Numbered from the stretch's first letter, positions 1 to 11,259 are shown. The stretch: DNA of 64,000 bases from Brucella tritici (GCF_008932295.1 NZ_WBWA01000001.1:124001-188000); one strand, 5' to 3'. Made by a program: numbers and translations. Notes: generated from the sequence alone by a model not told the origin.

Positions 1-1
1 G

Positions 2-643
2 CTTACCGACGTTTCCAAGGATGAGGGCAAAACTGCGATTCTGAATGCCATTAATGCCATGAAAGCGAATGGAGGCACGAACGTGCCTGAGGGGTTAGCG
101 TGGGGATGGCGAACAGTTGCTCATGCAGCTCCCTTTACCGAGGGCCGGTCGGAAAGCGAGCGTGGAAACGATAAAGTCGTGATTGTTCTGACCGACGGCG
201 CAAACACTTACTACACTTATAAATCTCTACTTGGGAACAACGGCTCGGATCGGGCTGGCAATCAGTCTTATTATTCAGCCTACGGATATACACGTGAAGT
301 TCCTGCCGAATATGAACGTACGCGCCTATTTCAGGAGACGAGCGTGGGTGTGTCGCAGGACAACACGGTCTATGGCAAAGCTATGAATGCGAAATTCGAT
401 ACTCTTTGCAACAACGCAAAAGCTGCAAATGTCATCATCATGACCGTGGCGCTTGATCTCAGCGCCAGCAAAACCGATGAGAAAGCCCAGATCGATCTGC
501 TCAAATCCTGCTCTTCGAACTCGCGCGTTCGCATGGAAGGCGGCAAGCCTGCAAAACTTTTCTGGAACTCTACCGGTGGAAATCTTGCAGAAACCTTCCG
601 GCAGATAGGCGACGAATTGTCAAACTTGCGTCTCGTCGATTGA
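2..643 (+). CDS. TadG-like pilus-assembly protein with VWA domain, C-terminal part
   Basis: The reading frame is open from the first bases of the window, so the 5' end lies outside and only about 213 residues remain. The visible part is the second half of a von Willebrand factor A fold: a VVIVLTDGANT strand with its acidic metal-site residue, a later MTVALDL strand, and a C-terminal helix pattern ending in GDELSNLRLVD. This layout is typical of the TadG-like Flp pilus assembly proteins of Rhizobiales, which are membrane anchored with an extracytoplasmic VWA domain. The missing N-terminus, where the TadE-like membrane helix would sit, prevents a firm name. It ends 113 bases before the heat-shock promoter of groES and is probably an independent unit. 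Confidence 0.7.
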   Translation, partial: LTDVSKDEGKTAILNAINAMKANGGTNVPEGLAWGWRTVAHAAPFTEGRSESERGNDKVVIVLTDGANTYYTYKSLLGNNGSDRAGNQSYYSAYGYTREVPAEYERTRLFQETSVGVSQDNTVYGKAMNAKFDTLCNNAKAANVIIMTVALDLSASKTDEKAQIDLLKSCSSNSRVRMEGGKPAKLFWNSTGGNLAETFRQIGDELSNLRLVD

Positions 644-755
644 TATTGCCAACGACATCACCATATGCCGGGTTGGACAGAGCCACCTCTTCGCCGTTCC
701 GCGTTAAGGATGGTGCAAATTAACCATCATTTGTCTGTCAAATTTCTCAGGCAAT

Positions 756-787
756 CTTGACAAGATAAGGTCCGGCTTCTATCTCAG
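756..787 (+). promoter_or_regulatory. RpoH-type heat-shock promoter of groESL
   Basis: CTTGAC at 756-761 and TCTATCTCAG at 778-787 are separated by 18 bases from the end of CTTG. Together they match the alphaproteobacterial sigma-32 consensus (CTTG, then CYTATNTNNG) with one mismatch in the -10 box. The promoter lies just upstream of the CIRCE element and about 100 bases before groES, giving dual control by RpoH and HrcA. No transcript start was measured. Confidence 0.7.
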
Positions 788-794
788 AGCCACG

Positions 795-821
795 TTAGCA
801 CTCTCAGATGATGAGTGCTAA
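795..821. promoter_or_regulatory. CIRCE operator (HrcA binding site)
   Basis: TTAGCACTC, nine bases, then GAGTGCTAA is a perfect match to the CIRCE inverted repeat bound by the HrcA repressor. It sits 63 bases upstream of the groES start and immediately downstream of the RpoH-type promoter, where HrcA would block transcription or initiation. Confidence 0.96.
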
Positions 822-883
822 CAAGCGCGGATCGGCTCGATCCGTTAACAGGGTTCAACGTCTATAACACCAAGGGTTATACC

Positions 884-1180
884 ATGGCTGATATCAAGTT
901 CCGCCCGCTTCATGACCGCGTCGTCGTTCGTCGCGTTGAATCGGAAGCCAAGACCGCTGGCGGCATCATCATCCCTGACACCGCCAAGGAAAAGCCGCAG
1001 GAAGGCGAAATCGTCGCTGTTGGCGCAGGCGCCCGTGACGAAGCTGGCAAGCTGATCGCTCTGGAAGTCAAGGCTGGCGACAAGGTTCTGTTCGGCAAGT
1101 GGTCGGGCACCGAAGTCAAGATCGGCGGCGAAGACCTGCTGATCATGAAGGAATCCGACATTCTGGGTATCGTTGGCTGA
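884..1180 (+). CDS. groES: Co-chaperonin GroES (Cpn10)
   Basis: A 98-residue protein, the usual GroES length. It forms the heptameric lid that closes the GroEL cavity during ATP-driven folding in the cytoplasm. It begins [17 protein letters not shown], the Cpn10 signature, has the mobile-loop segment with GGIIIPDTA around residues 25-33, and ends [11 protein letters not shown]. An in-frame start exists further upstream, but it overlaps the CIRCE element and would add residues absent from the family, so ATG 884 is chosen. groEL follows after 77 bases in the same operon, with shared RpoH and HrcA control. Confidence 0.98.
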   Translation: MADIKFRPLHDRVVVRRVESEAKTAGGIIIPDTAKEKPQEGEIVAVGAGARDEAGKLIALEVKAGDKVLFGKWSGTEVKIGGEDLLIMKESDILGIVG

Positions 1181-1233
1181 TTAGCCGGAAGCGTTTCGCT
1201 TTTATCCTAGAAATCCAATTCACCATAATCTGA

Positions 1234-2898
<1,665 letters not shown>

Positions 2899-2932
2899 AA
2901 AGTCCACAAAGCTTACTTTGATGAAAATGCGA

Positions 2933-2963
2933 GAAAGGCGGCCTTGGGCCGCCTTTCTTTTTC
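2933..2963 (+). terminator. Intrinsic terminator of groESL
   Basis: An 11-bp perfect stem (GAAAGGCGGCC paired with GGCCGCCTTTC) with a TTG loop is followed by TTTTTC, 35 bases after the groEL stop codon. Confidence 0.9.
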
Positions 2964-3094
2964 TGCTGCGTAACCATTTGTGATTTATGAAAAATTTACT
3001 CTGCTCGCGCTTTGCGGCAGTAAAGTCTTTATTTTAGAAACTTCTGATTGACTCATAACCGCCAATCATGATCAATCCCGAATGACATAGAGAT

Positions 3095-3170
3095 GGACTT
3101 CCTGTTTGCCCCCGCACTTTGGAAGTCCTGTCTCAGGCAACAGGAAAGGCAGGCTTCGGCCTGTCTTTCC
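3095..3170. ncRNA. Two tandem hairpins between groEL and hxlR; possible small RNA or terminator
   Basis: GGACTTCC (3095-3102) pairs perfectly with GGAAGTCC (3121-3128) across an 18-base C-rich loop. A second stem of 12 pairs with one G-U (3143-3154 with 3159-3170) closes on a TTCG tetraloop. On the minus strand the second hairpin is the natural terminator of the HxlR gene ending at 3196, although its T run is poor. On the plus strand the two stems together would make a compact RNA of about 80 bases. No clear promoter was found, so the RNA reading is weak. Confidence 0.35.
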
Positions 3171-3195
3171 ACTTGCACCGTTTGAAGATCGGCCC

Positions 3196-3591
3196 TTATT
3201 CCGCGGCGTGGATATTTGTCTTGGCTGATGCCGAGGCATCGTAACGAGCGCGAGCCATCATCACCTTTGCTTCATTGGCTATGGCCCACTCACCCAGCGC
3301 TCGCACAGGGCGCAAAAGATCGCACCCCAATTCAGTCAATTCATATTCGACCTTTGGCGGGATTGTCGGGAAGAGCGTGCGCTTGACGAAACCATCCCGT
3401 TCCAGATTACGTAACGTCGTCGTCAGCATTTTTTGCGAAATCCCATCCACTGTTCGGCGCAATTCGTTAAACCGCATTGGACCATTGCCAAGATAACTCA
3501 CCACAAACACCGTCCATTTATCGCCAACGCGAGACAAAATCTCTGTTACGGTCCTGCATGCACTGGTTTCCTTGAAGTCACCGGGTTTCAT
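3196..3591 (-). CDS. HxlR-family transcriptional regulator
   Basis: A 131-residue winged-helix protein of usual HxlR size. The family pattern is clear: an N-terminal Cys in the ETSACRTVTEIL segment (about residues 8-19), GDKWTVFVVSYL, then MRFNELRRTVDGISQKMLT as the recognition helix region and the wing near RTLFPTIPPKVEYELTELG. HxlR proteins sense redox, quinone or electrophile stress through that cysteine and control neighbouring oxidoreductases. The gene is divergent from the flavin reductase at 3674, with about 80 bases between them, so it probably regulates that gene and itself. This target is inferred from position only. Confidence 0.9.
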   Translation of the reverse strand: MKPGDFKETSACRTVTEILSRVGDKWTVFVVSYLGNGPMRFNELRRTVDGISQKMLTTTLRNLERDGFVKRTLFPTIPPKVEYELTELGCDLLRPVRALGEWAIANEAKVMMARARYDASASAKTNIHAAE

Positions 3592-3673
3592 AAAAGTGCC
3601 TCCTTGCGCCGCCTGTCAGTCACTTATATAGCGTCGGTTTCCAATGGTTACCACTCTAATAAAGGTGCTATCT

Positions 3674-4234
3674 ATGTCTAAGCTCAAAGTCGCAGTCATC
3701 GTCGGCAGCACGCGCGAACAACGTTTTGCCCCAGTTCCCGCCCAGTGGATTGCAAAGCTCGCTGCCGAACGACCCGAACTGGACGTGGAAATCCTCGATG
3801 TTGCCGACTATCCGATGGGCTTCTATGGCGACACGTCCACTACGACTGCACAAGCAGAAACTGCCGACAAATGGAAAACCAAGCTGCGCGAGTTCGACGC
3901 CTACATTCTGACCGCAGCTGAATACAACCACGCTCCTACTGCCGTTCTGAAGAATGCCATCGACTACGGTGACTGGATTCAGAAGCCAATGGGGTTTGTC
4001 GGTTATGGCGGCGTCGGTGGCGCTCGCGCTGTCGAACAACTGCGGATGATTGCCGTCGAAATGTCTTCTATGTCAGTCAAAACCGGCGTTCATATCCTTT
4101 TCCCTGATTATCTCGCTGTCGTCAAAAACGAGAATAAGCTGGACGATTTCCCGCATCTTGGGGAAGCCGCCAAGAATATGCTGGATCAGTTGATCTGGTG
4201 GGGCAAGGCTCTTAAGTCTGCACGTTCAGCATAA
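3674..4234 (+). CDS. NADPH-dependent FMN reductase family protein
   Basis: A 186-residue flavodoxin-fold oxidoreductase. The N-terminal strand leads into GSTREQRF, the phosphate-binding loop for FMN, and AEYNHAPTAVLKNAIDYG (around residues 84-101) is the conserved active-site stretch of the family. Such enzymes reduce FMN, quinones or azo compounds with NAD(P)H. The frame is open further upstream, but ATG 3674 gives the family N-terminus (MSKLKVAVIVGSTR) and has AAAGG nine bases before it. It is divergent from the HxlR regulator, a common arrangement for stress-inducible quinone or flavin reductases. The exact substrate cannot be told from sequence. Confidence 0.9.
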   Translation: MSKLKVAVIVGSTREQRFAPVPAQWIAKLAAERPELDVEILDVADYPMGFYGDTSTTTAQAETADKWKTKLREFDAYILTAAEYNHAPTAVLKNAIDYGDWIQKPMGFVGYGGVGGARAVEQLRMIAVEMSSMSVKTGVHILFPDYLAVVKNENKLDDFPHLGEAAKNMLDQLIWWGKALKSARSA

Positions 4235-4240
4235 ACAAGA

Positions 4241-4274
4241 CGGCAGGCCGGAACGTTGGGGTTCCGGCTTGCCG
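4241..4274 (+). terminator. Strong hairpin after the flavin reductase gene
   Basis: Fourteen pairs with one G-U (4241-4254 with 4261-4274) around a six-base loop begin seven bases after the stop codon. There is no T run, so this may be an mRNA 3'-end stabiliser or a weak terminator. Confidence 0.5.
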
Positions 4275-4327
4275 CTGGCATTGTATGCCCTATGATTATC
4301 TGCAGTCACAATGGAATGGATGATCAT

Positions 4328-4585
4328 ATGCGCAAAGAACTTCCCATCACCACAGCTCCGAAAGACGGCCGTAAGATAACAGTCGTCTGGACCGATGAAG
4401 ATGACCAGCGCAATGAGTCAATTGCACAGTATCGAACGCTAGCCCAATTGCAGGCCGGCGGCGGTCAATGGGATGAGACAGATACAGGCTGGTGGACATT
4501 CACCGATAGCAAGACCCAGCGCAAAATCGAACCGACCGCCTGGATTTCCGAAACGGACGACAGTGACGATGAGGATGACGCTTGA
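4328..4585 (+). CDS. Small acidic hypothetical protein
   Basis: About 85 residues, not recognised as a named family. The protein begins MRKELPITTAPKDGRK, has tryptophan-containing segments (VVWTDEDDQ, GGGQWDETDTGWWTF) and ends in a very acidic tail, ETDDSDDEDDA. The pattern ITTAPKDGRKITVVW followed by WWTF resembles short rhizobial proteins that start with an 'APKDG' motif, often of unknown function. GGA lies seven bases before ATG 4328. ATG 4316, in the same frame, is an alternative with no ribosome site. It stands alone between the flavin reductase and fumC. Coding status is likely but the function is unknown. Confidence 0.65.
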   Translation: MRKELPITTAPKDGRKITVVWTDEDDQRNESIAQYRTLAQLQAGGGQWDETDTGWWTFTDSKTQRKIEPTAWISETDDSDDEDDA

Positions 4586-4748
4586 CCGTGCAGGTCCGGT
4601 CAATAAAATTTGACTTTTACCGTCATATTTTATCAAGTGATAGCGATATAAAAATTTCACGAAGAAACATTAGCCCGCCAAGGACTTAGCGGTGCTATAT
4701 TTGCTTTGAATGGCTCGGTTTCGAGTCCAAGCTACCCGGAGACCTGAA

Positions 4749-6140
4749 ATGACCGCTTTGCGTACCGAGACAGATACGTTCGGACCGATTGATGTTCCTG
4801 CAGACCGTTACTGGGGCGCACAAACGCAACGCTCATTGCAAAACTTCAAGATCGGTGGAGAGCGCATGCCACTACCGTTGGTTCATGCATTGGGTGTCGT
4901 CAAGCGCGCGGCAGCGGAAACCAATATTGCGCTCGGCAAACTCGATCCAGTTCTCGGTCAGGTCATTGCTGTAGCGGCTTCAGAAGTCATCGAGGGCAAG
5001 CTCGATGACCATTTTCCACTGGTCGTCTGGCAGACCGGTTCGGGAACGCAATCGAACATGAATGCCAACGAGGTCATCTCAAACCGGGCTATCGAACTTC
5101 TTGGCGGTGAAAAGGGGTCCAAGAAGCCGGTCCACCCCAATGACCACGTGAATATGAGCCAGTCGTCCAATGATAGCTTCCCGACGGCGATCCATATCGC
5201 CACGGCGGTTGAAGCAGTCAATCGGCTTTATCCGGCGCTTGAACATCTGACCAAGGCGCTCCAGGCCAAGGAAGAGGCTTTTAAAGATATCATCAAGATC
5301 GGCCGTACCCATACGCAGGACGCGACGCCGGTCACACTCGGACAGGAATTTTCCGGTTATCGCGCCGCATTGGAATATGCGCGTCATCGCGTTGAGCAAT
5401 CACTCGCAGACGTCTTTTTGCTTGCGCAAGGCGGAACCGCCGTCGGCACAGGCCTGAACGCACCAATCGGCTTTGATACAGGCTTCGCCGAAGCTGTGAG
5501 CGAAATTACCGGACTGACTTTCAAGACTGCACCCAACAAATTTGAGGCTCTTGCCAGCCATGGCGCCATTCTCAACTTCCACGGCAGCCTGAACGCCTTG
5601 GCGGCAGACCTGTTCAAGATAGCCAACGACATCCGTTTCCTTGGTTCAGGTCCGCGCTCCGGCTTGGGTGAACTTTCATTGCCGGAAAATGAACCAGGGT
5701 CTTCCATCATGCCGGGCAAGGTCAATCCGACTCAGGCCGAAGCTCTGACGATGGTGGCAACACAGGTATTCGGCAATCAGACAACAGTTACGGTTGCCGC
5801 AAGCCAAGGCCATTTTGAGCTCAATGTGTTCAAACCGGTGATCGCATATAATGTCCTGCAATCAATCCGCATTCTTAGCGACGCCATGGTGTCATTTGCT
5901 GATCATTGTATAGACGGAATCGAACCGAACCTGAACCGTATCAAGGAACTGCTGGACCGCTCGCTGATGCTTGTGACCGCATTGGCCCCGGCCATCGGTT
6001 ATGACAATGCAGCCAAGATCGCCAAGACTGCTCACAAGAATGGAACGACCTTGCGCGAAGAGGCACTGGCGAGCGGATTGGTGTCGGAAGAAGACTATGA
6101 GCGGCTGGTGCGCGCGGAGAGAATGATTGCGCCAGAATGA
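4749..6140 (+). CDS. fumC: Class II fumarate hydratase FumC
   Basis: A 463-residue enzyme converting fumarate to L-malate in the TCA cycle. It is the oxygen-stable, iron-free tetrameric type. Substrate-site segments are in order: [12 protein letters not shown] near residue 100, SSNDSFPTA near 140, [10 protein letters not shown] near 190 with the catalytic histidine, and the fumarase/aspartase signature [11 protein letters not shown] near 320. ATG 4749 ([13 protein letters not shown]) is preferred over an earlier in-frame ATG at 4710, because this start gives the family N-terminus. It is transcribed alone, and the upstream gap of about 160 bases is AT-rich and could hold its promoter. Confidence 0.97.
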   Translation: MTALRTETDTFGPIDVPADRYWGAQTQRSLQNFKIGGERMPLPLVHALGVVKRAAAETNIALGKLDPVLGQVIAVAASEVIEGKLDDHFPLVVWQTGSGTQSNMNANEVISNRAIELLGGEKGSKKPVHPNDHVNMSQSSNDSFPTAIHIATAVEAVNRLYPALEHLTKALQAKEEAFKDIIKIGRTHTQDATPVTLGQEFSGYRAALEYARHRVEQSLADVFLLAQGGTAVGTGLNAPIGFDTGFAEAVSEITGLTFKTAPNKFEALASHGAILNFHGSLNALAADLFKIANDIRFLGSGPRSGLGELSLPENEPGSSIMPGKVNPTQAEALTMVATQVFGNQTTVTVAASQGHFELNVFKPVIAYNVLQSIRILSDAMVSFADHCIDGIEPNLNRIKELLDRSLMLVTALAPAIGYDNAAKIAKTAHKNGTTLREEALASGLVSEEDYERLVRAERMIAPE

Positions 6141-6241
6141 ATTGTATTCATACTGTAAACGAACTGTCGAGGATTAGACGGCTTTCCTTGACAGTCCGCA
6201 ATCGTTAATTGATGCCCCAGTTCAACAGGAGATAGCCCCGC

Positions 6242-6642
6242 ATGTCCTCTATCACTCCGCAGTCCAATGGCGTTGTAACGCTCATCGCCCGCATCTTTCT
6301 TTCGATTCTCTTCATCCTTGCCGGCTATGGCAAACTGACCGCCATCTCGGGCACCGCAGGTTACTTCGCTGGCCTCGGCCTTCCGGTTCCAACCGCTACG
6401 GCTGTCATTGTCGGCCTGGTGGAATTTGTCGGCGGCCTCGCAATTCTTGTTGGCTTTCAGACGCGCATCGCAGCAGCCATCGTTGGTCTGTTCACCATCG
6501 GCGCGACGCTTGTTGCTCATATGGACACTCGCAAGGCATGAATGCCCTGATGGCACAGAAAAACATCGCAATTGCCGGTGGCCTGTTCATCCTTGCCCTG
6601 CATGGCGCAGGTTCGCTTTCGATTGACGCCAAGCGCGGCTGA
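6242..6642 (+). pseudogene. DoxX-family membrane protein with one-base frameshift
   Basis: The first frame (6242-6541) encodes about 99 residues of a DoxX protein with membrane segments (ARIFLSILFILAGYGK, TAVIVGLVEFVGGLAILVG) and breaks off after LVAHMDTRKA. From about 6535 a second frame, one base out, continues the family C-terminus: GMNALMAQKN, then IAIAGGLFILALHGAGSLSI and a stop at 6640-6642. Restoring one base near 6530-6534 (for example a second C to give CGC CAA GGC) would yield one protein of about 133 residues. So the gene is either a recent pseudogene or carries a sequencing error. Intact DoxX proteins are small quinol-oxidase or redox-associated membrane proteins. It is followed by a terminator. 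Confidence 0.75.
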
Positions 6643-6663
6643 TCAAGTACAGTCAAGAGAATG

Positions 6664-6700
6664 AAAAAACCGCGCCATTCGGATGGCGCGGTTTTTATTT
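6664..6700. terminator. Bidirectional terminator between doxX and the GFA-family gene
   Basis: ACCGCGCCAT pairs with ATGGCGCGGT over a TCGG loop, flanked by an A run on the left and T-rich sequence on the right. It can end transcripts from both convergent genes. Confidence 0.85.
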
Positions 6701-6720
6701 CCACTTCCTACCGCTAATGG

Positions 6721-7131
6721 CTACAAAGGAGGATGCTCCTCGAATTGCGGTAAGTCATCCAGAATGTCATACCATGGAGCTTTCGAGCCAACGAAAATAT
6801 GGGCCGACGGCTTCAGGCTTGGCTCCTCAGCCAACACACCATAATTGACGTGAACATATTCCCCATCGCGCACAATAGAATATAGAAAGGAACCGCAAGC
6901 AGCACAGCGCACGTCGTGATCGGTCTCGTTGCCGACAAACATGAGCAACGCTCTGTCGTTCGCCTCTTCCAATGCGTTGGTTCTTATTCCGCCAAAAGCC
7001 TTGAATGCGCTGCCAGTGGCACGACGACATAGTGAGCAATGGCAATTCAGAGCATATTCGAATTCATCTGGTACGGTGAAACGGACGGTTTCACAAGCAC
7101 AACGACCAATCAATCTCCGCACACCGTTCAT
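6721..7131 (-). CDS. GFA-family (CENP-V/GFA domain) zinc-binding protein
   Basis: About 136 residues. Members share the fold of glutathione-dependent formaldehyde-activating enzyme (Gfa), which coordinates two zinc ions. The cysteine pattern is visible: GRCACETVRF, CHCSLCRRATG with AFKAFGG after it, then DVRCAACGSFLY, with the last part matching the Gfa zinc site. Many family members have no known enzyme activity, so a glutathione or formaldehyde role is only a family-level guess. The longest frame begins at a TTG (7152). ATG 7131 (MNGVRRLIGRCAC) is chosen as the more normal start. It converges on doxX over a shared terminator. Confidence 0.85.
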   Translation of the reverse strand: MNGVRRLIGRCACETVRFTVPDEFEYALNCHCSLCRRATGSAFKAFGGIRTNALEEANDRALLMFVGNETDHDVRCAACGSFLYSIVRDGEYVHVNYGVLAEEPSLKPSAHIFVGSKAPWYDILDDLPQFEEHPPL

Positions 7132-7190
7132 CTGGACTGTTCCGAGTGCCAATTGTGAAATCGTAACATAAAAGACAAAGTCGAAGTTAT

Positions 7191-7886
7191 CTACCCGTCC
7201 AACCCTTTACGAATACGGGTCGCAACTTCCGTAACTCGTGCATTCTCTTGGCTACGGCGCGCCGAAACAAGGCAAGCCTGCGAGCGCAGAATAACGCCAT
7301 CTTCCAAAACCTTGAGACGGTTGGCTCGCAGTGTTGAACCGGTCGATGTGATATCAACGATCATGTCCGCAGAACCAGCCGCCGGAGCGCCTTCAGTAGC
7401 ACCCAGGCTTTCAACGATGCGGTAGACCTGAATGCCATGCTTTTGCGAAAAAAACTGCTGTGTCAGTCGCCAATATTTGGTGGCGATGCGCAGACGACGA
7501 CCATGGCGCTGGCGGAAATCCGCCGCTACATCATCCAGATCGGCCATGCTGGTCACATCACGCCAGACTTCAGGCACTGCCACGATCACGTCGGCATGAC
7601 CAAATCCCAATTCGGCTTCTATAGCCACGCGTTCTTCCGAATGCGCCAATGTTTCGCGAACAAGATCTTCGCCTGTAACGCCCAGATCAACGCTGCCATA
7701 TCCCAACTCGCGAGCAATTTCGGAAGCTGAAAGGAACAGAATATCCAGATCAGGTTCGCCCTCGACACGCGCTCGGTAATTACGCGAGTCGTCTGGCAGA
7801 ACCACTTTGTAGCCCGCCTTTTCGAGCACTGCGAGCGTCTGTTCCTTCAACCGTCCCTTGGACGGCAATGCGAGGGTGACACTCAT
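7191..7886 (-). CDS. hisG: ATP phosphoribosyltransferase catalytic subunit, short form
   Basis: A 231-residue HisG of the short (HisG-S) type, which lacks the C-terminal regulatory ACT-like domain. It makes phosphoribosyl-ATP from ATP and PRPP, the first step of histidine synthesis. The N-terminus has [11 protein letters not shown], and the PRPP-binding loop region is [17 protein letters not shown] (about residues 173-189). The short form needs HisZ as regulatory subunit. hisZ lies directly upstream and overlaps by four bases (ATGA), so the two are translationally coupled. It is the last gene of the hisS-hisZ-hisG operon. Confidence 0.96.
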   Translation of the reverse strand: MSVTLALPSKGRLKEQTLAVLEKAGYKVVLPDDSRNYRARVEGEPDLDILFLSASEIARELGYGSVDLGVTGEDLVRETLAHSEERVAIEAELGFGHADVIVAVPEVWRDVTSMADLDDVAADFRQRHGRRLRIATKYWRLTQQFFSQKHGIQVYRIVESLGATEGAPAAGSADMIVDITSTGSTLRANRLKVLEDGVILRSQACLVSARRSQENARVTEVATRIRKGLDG

Positions 7887-9025
7887 TTTTTCTCTCCCGC
7901 CAGGGCCTGAAGCCGGTCCAGCCAGATGGAAAAGCCAACGCCGGGAATGTTTTCGGAAGCGCCAAGCATGGTCAGAAGGCGATCATAGCGGCCACCGCCT
8001 GCCAGAACAGCATCCTTCTCCACGCCTGCGGCACGAATCTCATAGACGAGGCCCGTGTAATAATCGAGCGGGCGTCCGAAGGAGGCGTCGTAGAGAATAT
8101 CTTTCGTGGCAATCCCCGCATTCGCAACAGCTTCACTACGCGCTTCAAACTTCTGTAATACCGCAGCAAGATCAAGGGCGTGTTCCGATGCGAACGCCCG
8201 CAAGGTAACGGCTGCGGAATCAAGCGATACACGCATTTCGAGAAACTGCTTCAGGAGATCGAGCGCAGATGCCGGGAAGCGCGTGGCCGCCAAATCTTCC
8301 TTTTCGATCAACCGCCGTGCAATCTCTGCGGGCGAGCGTCCAGAGCTAGGCGAAATGCCAGCTTCGAGCATTTCCGCTTCCAGCATGCGCGCAAGCCCGG
8401 TTTCGTCGCCTTCTGCGACCAGAACGGCAAGGGTTTCCGGCAATGGATCACGCCGCTGTGCGCCAGTCAGCTCGGCTAGTACCTGCTCCATCGAATTCGC
8501 ATCGCCGAAAGAACGCAAAAGCTTCTTGCGCCAGCCTTGTGGCAGGCCCAGCGCTTTCAGCATGCCAGCAAAAACCGACTGATCGCCCAAAACGATATCG
8601 AGCTCTGCTTCAGGAGCCGCCGCACGAACACAGGAAAGCGCATCAGCAATCGAGCGCGCATCCGATGCGGCTTCGTCTGAAGCGCCCAAGTCTTCGATAC
8701 CCGCTTGAAGGAATTCAGCCGCTCCGTCACGACGCTGACGGAACACTTCGCCCAGATAAGCATAGCGCTTCGGCGTGGCCGCATTCAGAGCGATGTGGTT
8801 GCGGCAGACGGGAATTGTAAATTCCGGTCGCAAGCATAAACTATCGCCATTCTCGTTTTCGGTCAGAAAAATACGGCGGCGCAAATCCTCACCCGCCATA
8901 TCCAGAAATGGATCGGCTGGCTGGATCAGCGGAATTTCGACAAGTTCGGCTTCGCGCGCATCAAGCGTTGCACGAAGAGAATTGAGAACACCAGACGCGC
9001 TCGATCCAGCCATGATTTCCGTCAC
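7883..9025 (-). CDS. hisZ: ATP phosphoribosyltransferase regulatory subunit HisZ
   Basis: A 380-residue paralogue of histidyl-tRNA synthetase that cannot aminoacylate but binds HisG-S to form the active, histidine-sensitive complex. It keeps class II synthetase fold motifs, such as [13 protein letters not shown] near residue 62 and [12 protein letters not shown] near 315, but lacks the C-terminal anticodon-binding domain. GTG 9025 overlaps the hisS stop codon (GTGA), which favours coupling. ATG 9013 (MAGSSASG) is an alternative start. The middle gene of the hisSZG operon. Confidence 0.95.
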   Translation of the reverse strand: MTEIMAGSSASGVLNSLRATLDAREAELVEIPLIQPADPFLDMAGEDLRRRIFLTENENGDSLCLRPEFTIPVCRNHIALNAATPKRYAYLGEVFRQRRDGAAEFLQAGIEDLGASDEAASDARSIADALSCVRAAAPEAELDIVLGDQSVFAGMLKALGLPQGWRKKLLRSFGDANSMEQVLAELTGAQRRDPLPETLAVLVAEGDETGLARMLEAEMLEAGISPSSGRSPAEIARRLIEKEDLAATRFPASALDLLKQFLEMRVSLDSAAVTLRAFASEHALDLAAVLQKFEARSEAVANAGIATKDILYDASFGRPLDYYTGLVYEIRAAGVEKDAVLAGGGRYDRLLTMLGASENIPGVGFSIWLDRLQALAGEKK

Positions 9026-10530
9026 TTCGACTGTTCTGCGCGATCTTGCGCCTGACTGGCAAGGATTTCACGAACTGCGTCGATGAGGCCATCGTCCTTG
9101 GCCGTGATCTGCGCCGGACGGCTTTCACGCCAGGTTACATTGTCCTCGATCTCCGCAGAAAGACGCTTGCCCTCGACCAGATCCTTGATCTGCACTTCAC
9201 CGGCCTCACGCTCCTGCGAACCCTGAATGATGACGCACGGCGCCTCACGACGATCAGCATATTTCATCTGCGCCTTCATGCCAGATCCGCCAACGTACAT
9301 TTCAGCGCGAATGCCAGCCTGACGCAGATCGGAGACCATTTTCTGATAGCGCCCAAGGCTTTCCGTATCCTTGTCCATGACCAGAACCACTACCGGCCCG
9401 ACGACATCGGAAACATCCAGTTTGCCGAGGTTCTTCAAAGCCGTCATCAGACGCGAAACACCAATGGAGAAGCCTGTCGCTGGAACTGGTTCACCCCGGA
9501 AGCGTGACACGAGACCATCATAACGGCCACCGCCACCCACCGAACCGAACACGACCTTCTGGCCGTCCTCGTTGGTCACATCGAACAGAAGTTCTGCCTC
9601 GAAAACCGGACCGGTGTAATATTCAAGACCGCGCACGACAGATGGATCGATCTTCACACGACCATCATAGTCGCCCGCAGAGAACAGCGCCTGCATGTCG
9701 GCGAGTTCGGTCACACCTTCTTCGCCCTTGGCGTTGCCTGCGACGACGGCACGGAGATTGGCAATCGTGTCGGTGCCCGTCGAACCACCGGCGGCGGTGA
9801 AAGCCAGCACCTTTTCAATCGCGGCATCGGTCAGCTCTGCACCCTTGGTGAAATCGCCACTTTCGTCGAGGCGACCTTTACCGAGCAGAAGGCGAACGCC
9901 TTCCGGACCAAATTTGTCGAGCTTGTCGATGGCGCGCAGCACATTCAGGCGTTTTGCATCATTACTCTCGCCTGCAAGGCCGATGGCTTCCAGCACGCCG
10001 TCGAGAACCTTGCGGTTATTGACGCGGATCGCATAATCGCCACGACGGATACCAAGGCGCTCCAGCGTGTCGGCCATCATCATGCACATTTCAGCATCAG
10101 CAGAGACATTCGGTGCACCGACCGTGTCAGCGTCGAATTGCATGAACTGACGGAAGCGGCCCGGTCCCGGCTTTTCATTGCGGAACACCCAACCATTACG
10201 ATAGCTACGATAAGGCTTTGGCAGCGACTCGTAGTTTTCGGCAACAAAGCGTGCCAGCGGCGCAGTCAGATCGTAGCGCAGTGACAGCCATTGTTCATCG
10301 TCGTCCTGAAACGAGAACACGCCTTCGTTCGGGCGATCCTGATCCGGAAGAAACTTGCCAAGCGCGTCCGTATATTCCACGAGCGGAGTTTCCACCGGCT
10401 CGAAGCCATACAGGTCGTAAACTTCACGGATTGTCGCCATCATCTTTTCAGCGGCGCGCAAATCATCCGGCACCCGATCGACAAACCCGCGCGGCAACCG
10501 CGCCTTCATCTTGTCCGCTTTATCGGCCAT
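9022..10530 (-). CDS. hisS: Histidyl-tRNA synthetase
   Basis: A 502-residue class II aminoacyl-tRNA synthetase that charges tRNA-His. Motif 2 is seen as [11 protein letters not shown] with [18 protein letters not shown], the histidine-binding loop as [12 protein letters not shown] near residue 300, and motif 3 as [11 protein letters not shown]-terminal anticodon-binding domain follows ([14 protein letters not shown] onward). It heads the operon hisS-hisZ-hisG, with a four-base overlap into hisZ, so charging and synthesis of histidine are co-transcribed. This is a well-known arrangement in Rhizobiales. Confidence 0.97.
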   Translation of the reverse strand: MADKADKMKARLPRGFVDRVPDDLRAAEKMMATIREVYDLYGFEPVETPLVEYTDALGKFLPDQDRPNEGVFSFQDDDEQWLSLRYDLTAPLARFVAENYESLPKPYRSYRNGWVFRNEKPGPGRFRQFMQFDADTVGAPNVSADAEMCMMMADTLERLGIRRGDYAIRVNNRKVLDGVLEAIGLAGESNDAKRLNVLRAIDKLDKFGPEGVRLLLGKGRLDESGDFTKGAELTDAAIEKVLAFTAAGGSTGTDTIANLRAVVAGNAKGEEGVTELADMQALFSAGDYDGRVKIDPSVVRGLEYYTGPVFEAELLFDVTNEDGQKVVFGSVGGGGRYDGLVSRFRGEPVPATGFSIGVSRLMTALKNLGKLDVSDVVGPVVVLVMDKDTESLGRYQKMVSDLRQAGIRAEMYVGGSGMKAQMKYADRREAPCVIIQGSQEREAGEVQIKDLVEGKRLSAEIEDNVTWRESRPAQITAKDDGLIDAVREILASQAQDRAEQSK

Positions 10531-10641
10531 TTTTCCTGCCTGATCGCTGATTTATACATACATGCCGATTGAAACCGGCATCAATTCTGTTGCCGGTTTC
10601 CTAACCGATCAAGTCCGTTGCGGCAAGTGCGGGAAGCGTGT

Positions 10642-11259
10642 TCAGCGTGTCGCAATGGCGACAGCCGCTCCTGCCATCATGCCAGCGCTGGTTCTATTGG
10701 CAATTCGCATCATGCGGGGACTGCGCAGAAACCGTCGTGCCTGTGCTGCGAGCACGACCCATGCGGTATCGACTGCAGCGAGAACCGCAAACATGACCAG
10801 CAGCAATTCGGCCCAGCCAACCAGCGAAACATGGGTGATATCAACCACCGTCGGCAAGATGGCGAGGTAGAAAACCATGATCTTCGGATTGCCGAGTGTA
10901 ATCGCCAGCGCACTGAGGAAGAGCTTCCCCGCTTCACCCTGACGCGGAATGGCATCTTCATCTGCGACTTCATTTACCGGTGCGATCCACATCTTCCACG
11001 AAAGATAGGCCAGATAGGCTACGCCGACATATTTGAGGATGAGAAACGCTGTGTGAAACGTATTTGCCAGCGCGGCCAGTCCCCAAACCGCTAGTGAAAG
11101 CCAGATGGCATCACCGAGCCACAGACCGAACATGAATGGAAAAACGCCCTTGTGGCCGCGGCTGATGACACGTGCCACCAACGCGCCGACATTCGGCCCC
11201 GGTGTACCCGCCGCCACGACCAGAATACCGGCAAATGCCAACAACGACACCAAGTCCAT
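10642..11259 (-). CDS. LysE-family amino acid exporter
   Basis: A 205-residue inner-membrane protein with about six hydrophobic segments. The family signature is at the N-terminus: AGTPGPNVGALVARVISRGHKGV (residues 17-39, spanning the first loop), and LGNPKIMVFYLAILP lies near residue 120. RhtB/LysE proteins export amino acids such as threonine, homoserine or lysine, or small metabolites; the substrate here is unknown. It lies 65 bases downstream of tag on the same strand, so co-transcription is possible. The hisS gene follows after about 110 bases. Confidence 0.9.
   Translation of the reverse strand: MDLVSLLAFAGILVVAAGTPGPNVGALVARVISRGHKGVFPFMFGLWLGDAIWLSLAVWGLAALANTFHTAFLILKYVGVAYLAYLSWKMWIAPVNEVADEDAIPRQGEAGKLFLSALAITLGNPKIMVFYLAILPTVVDITHVSLVGWAELLLVMFAVLAAVDTAWVVLAAQARRFLRSPRMMRIANRTSAGMMAGAAVAIATR

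Noticed and set aside
815..883. Upstream in-frame extension of groES
   Set aside because: The added residues overlap the CIRCE element and are absent from the GroES family; ATG 884 gives the standard 98-residue protein.
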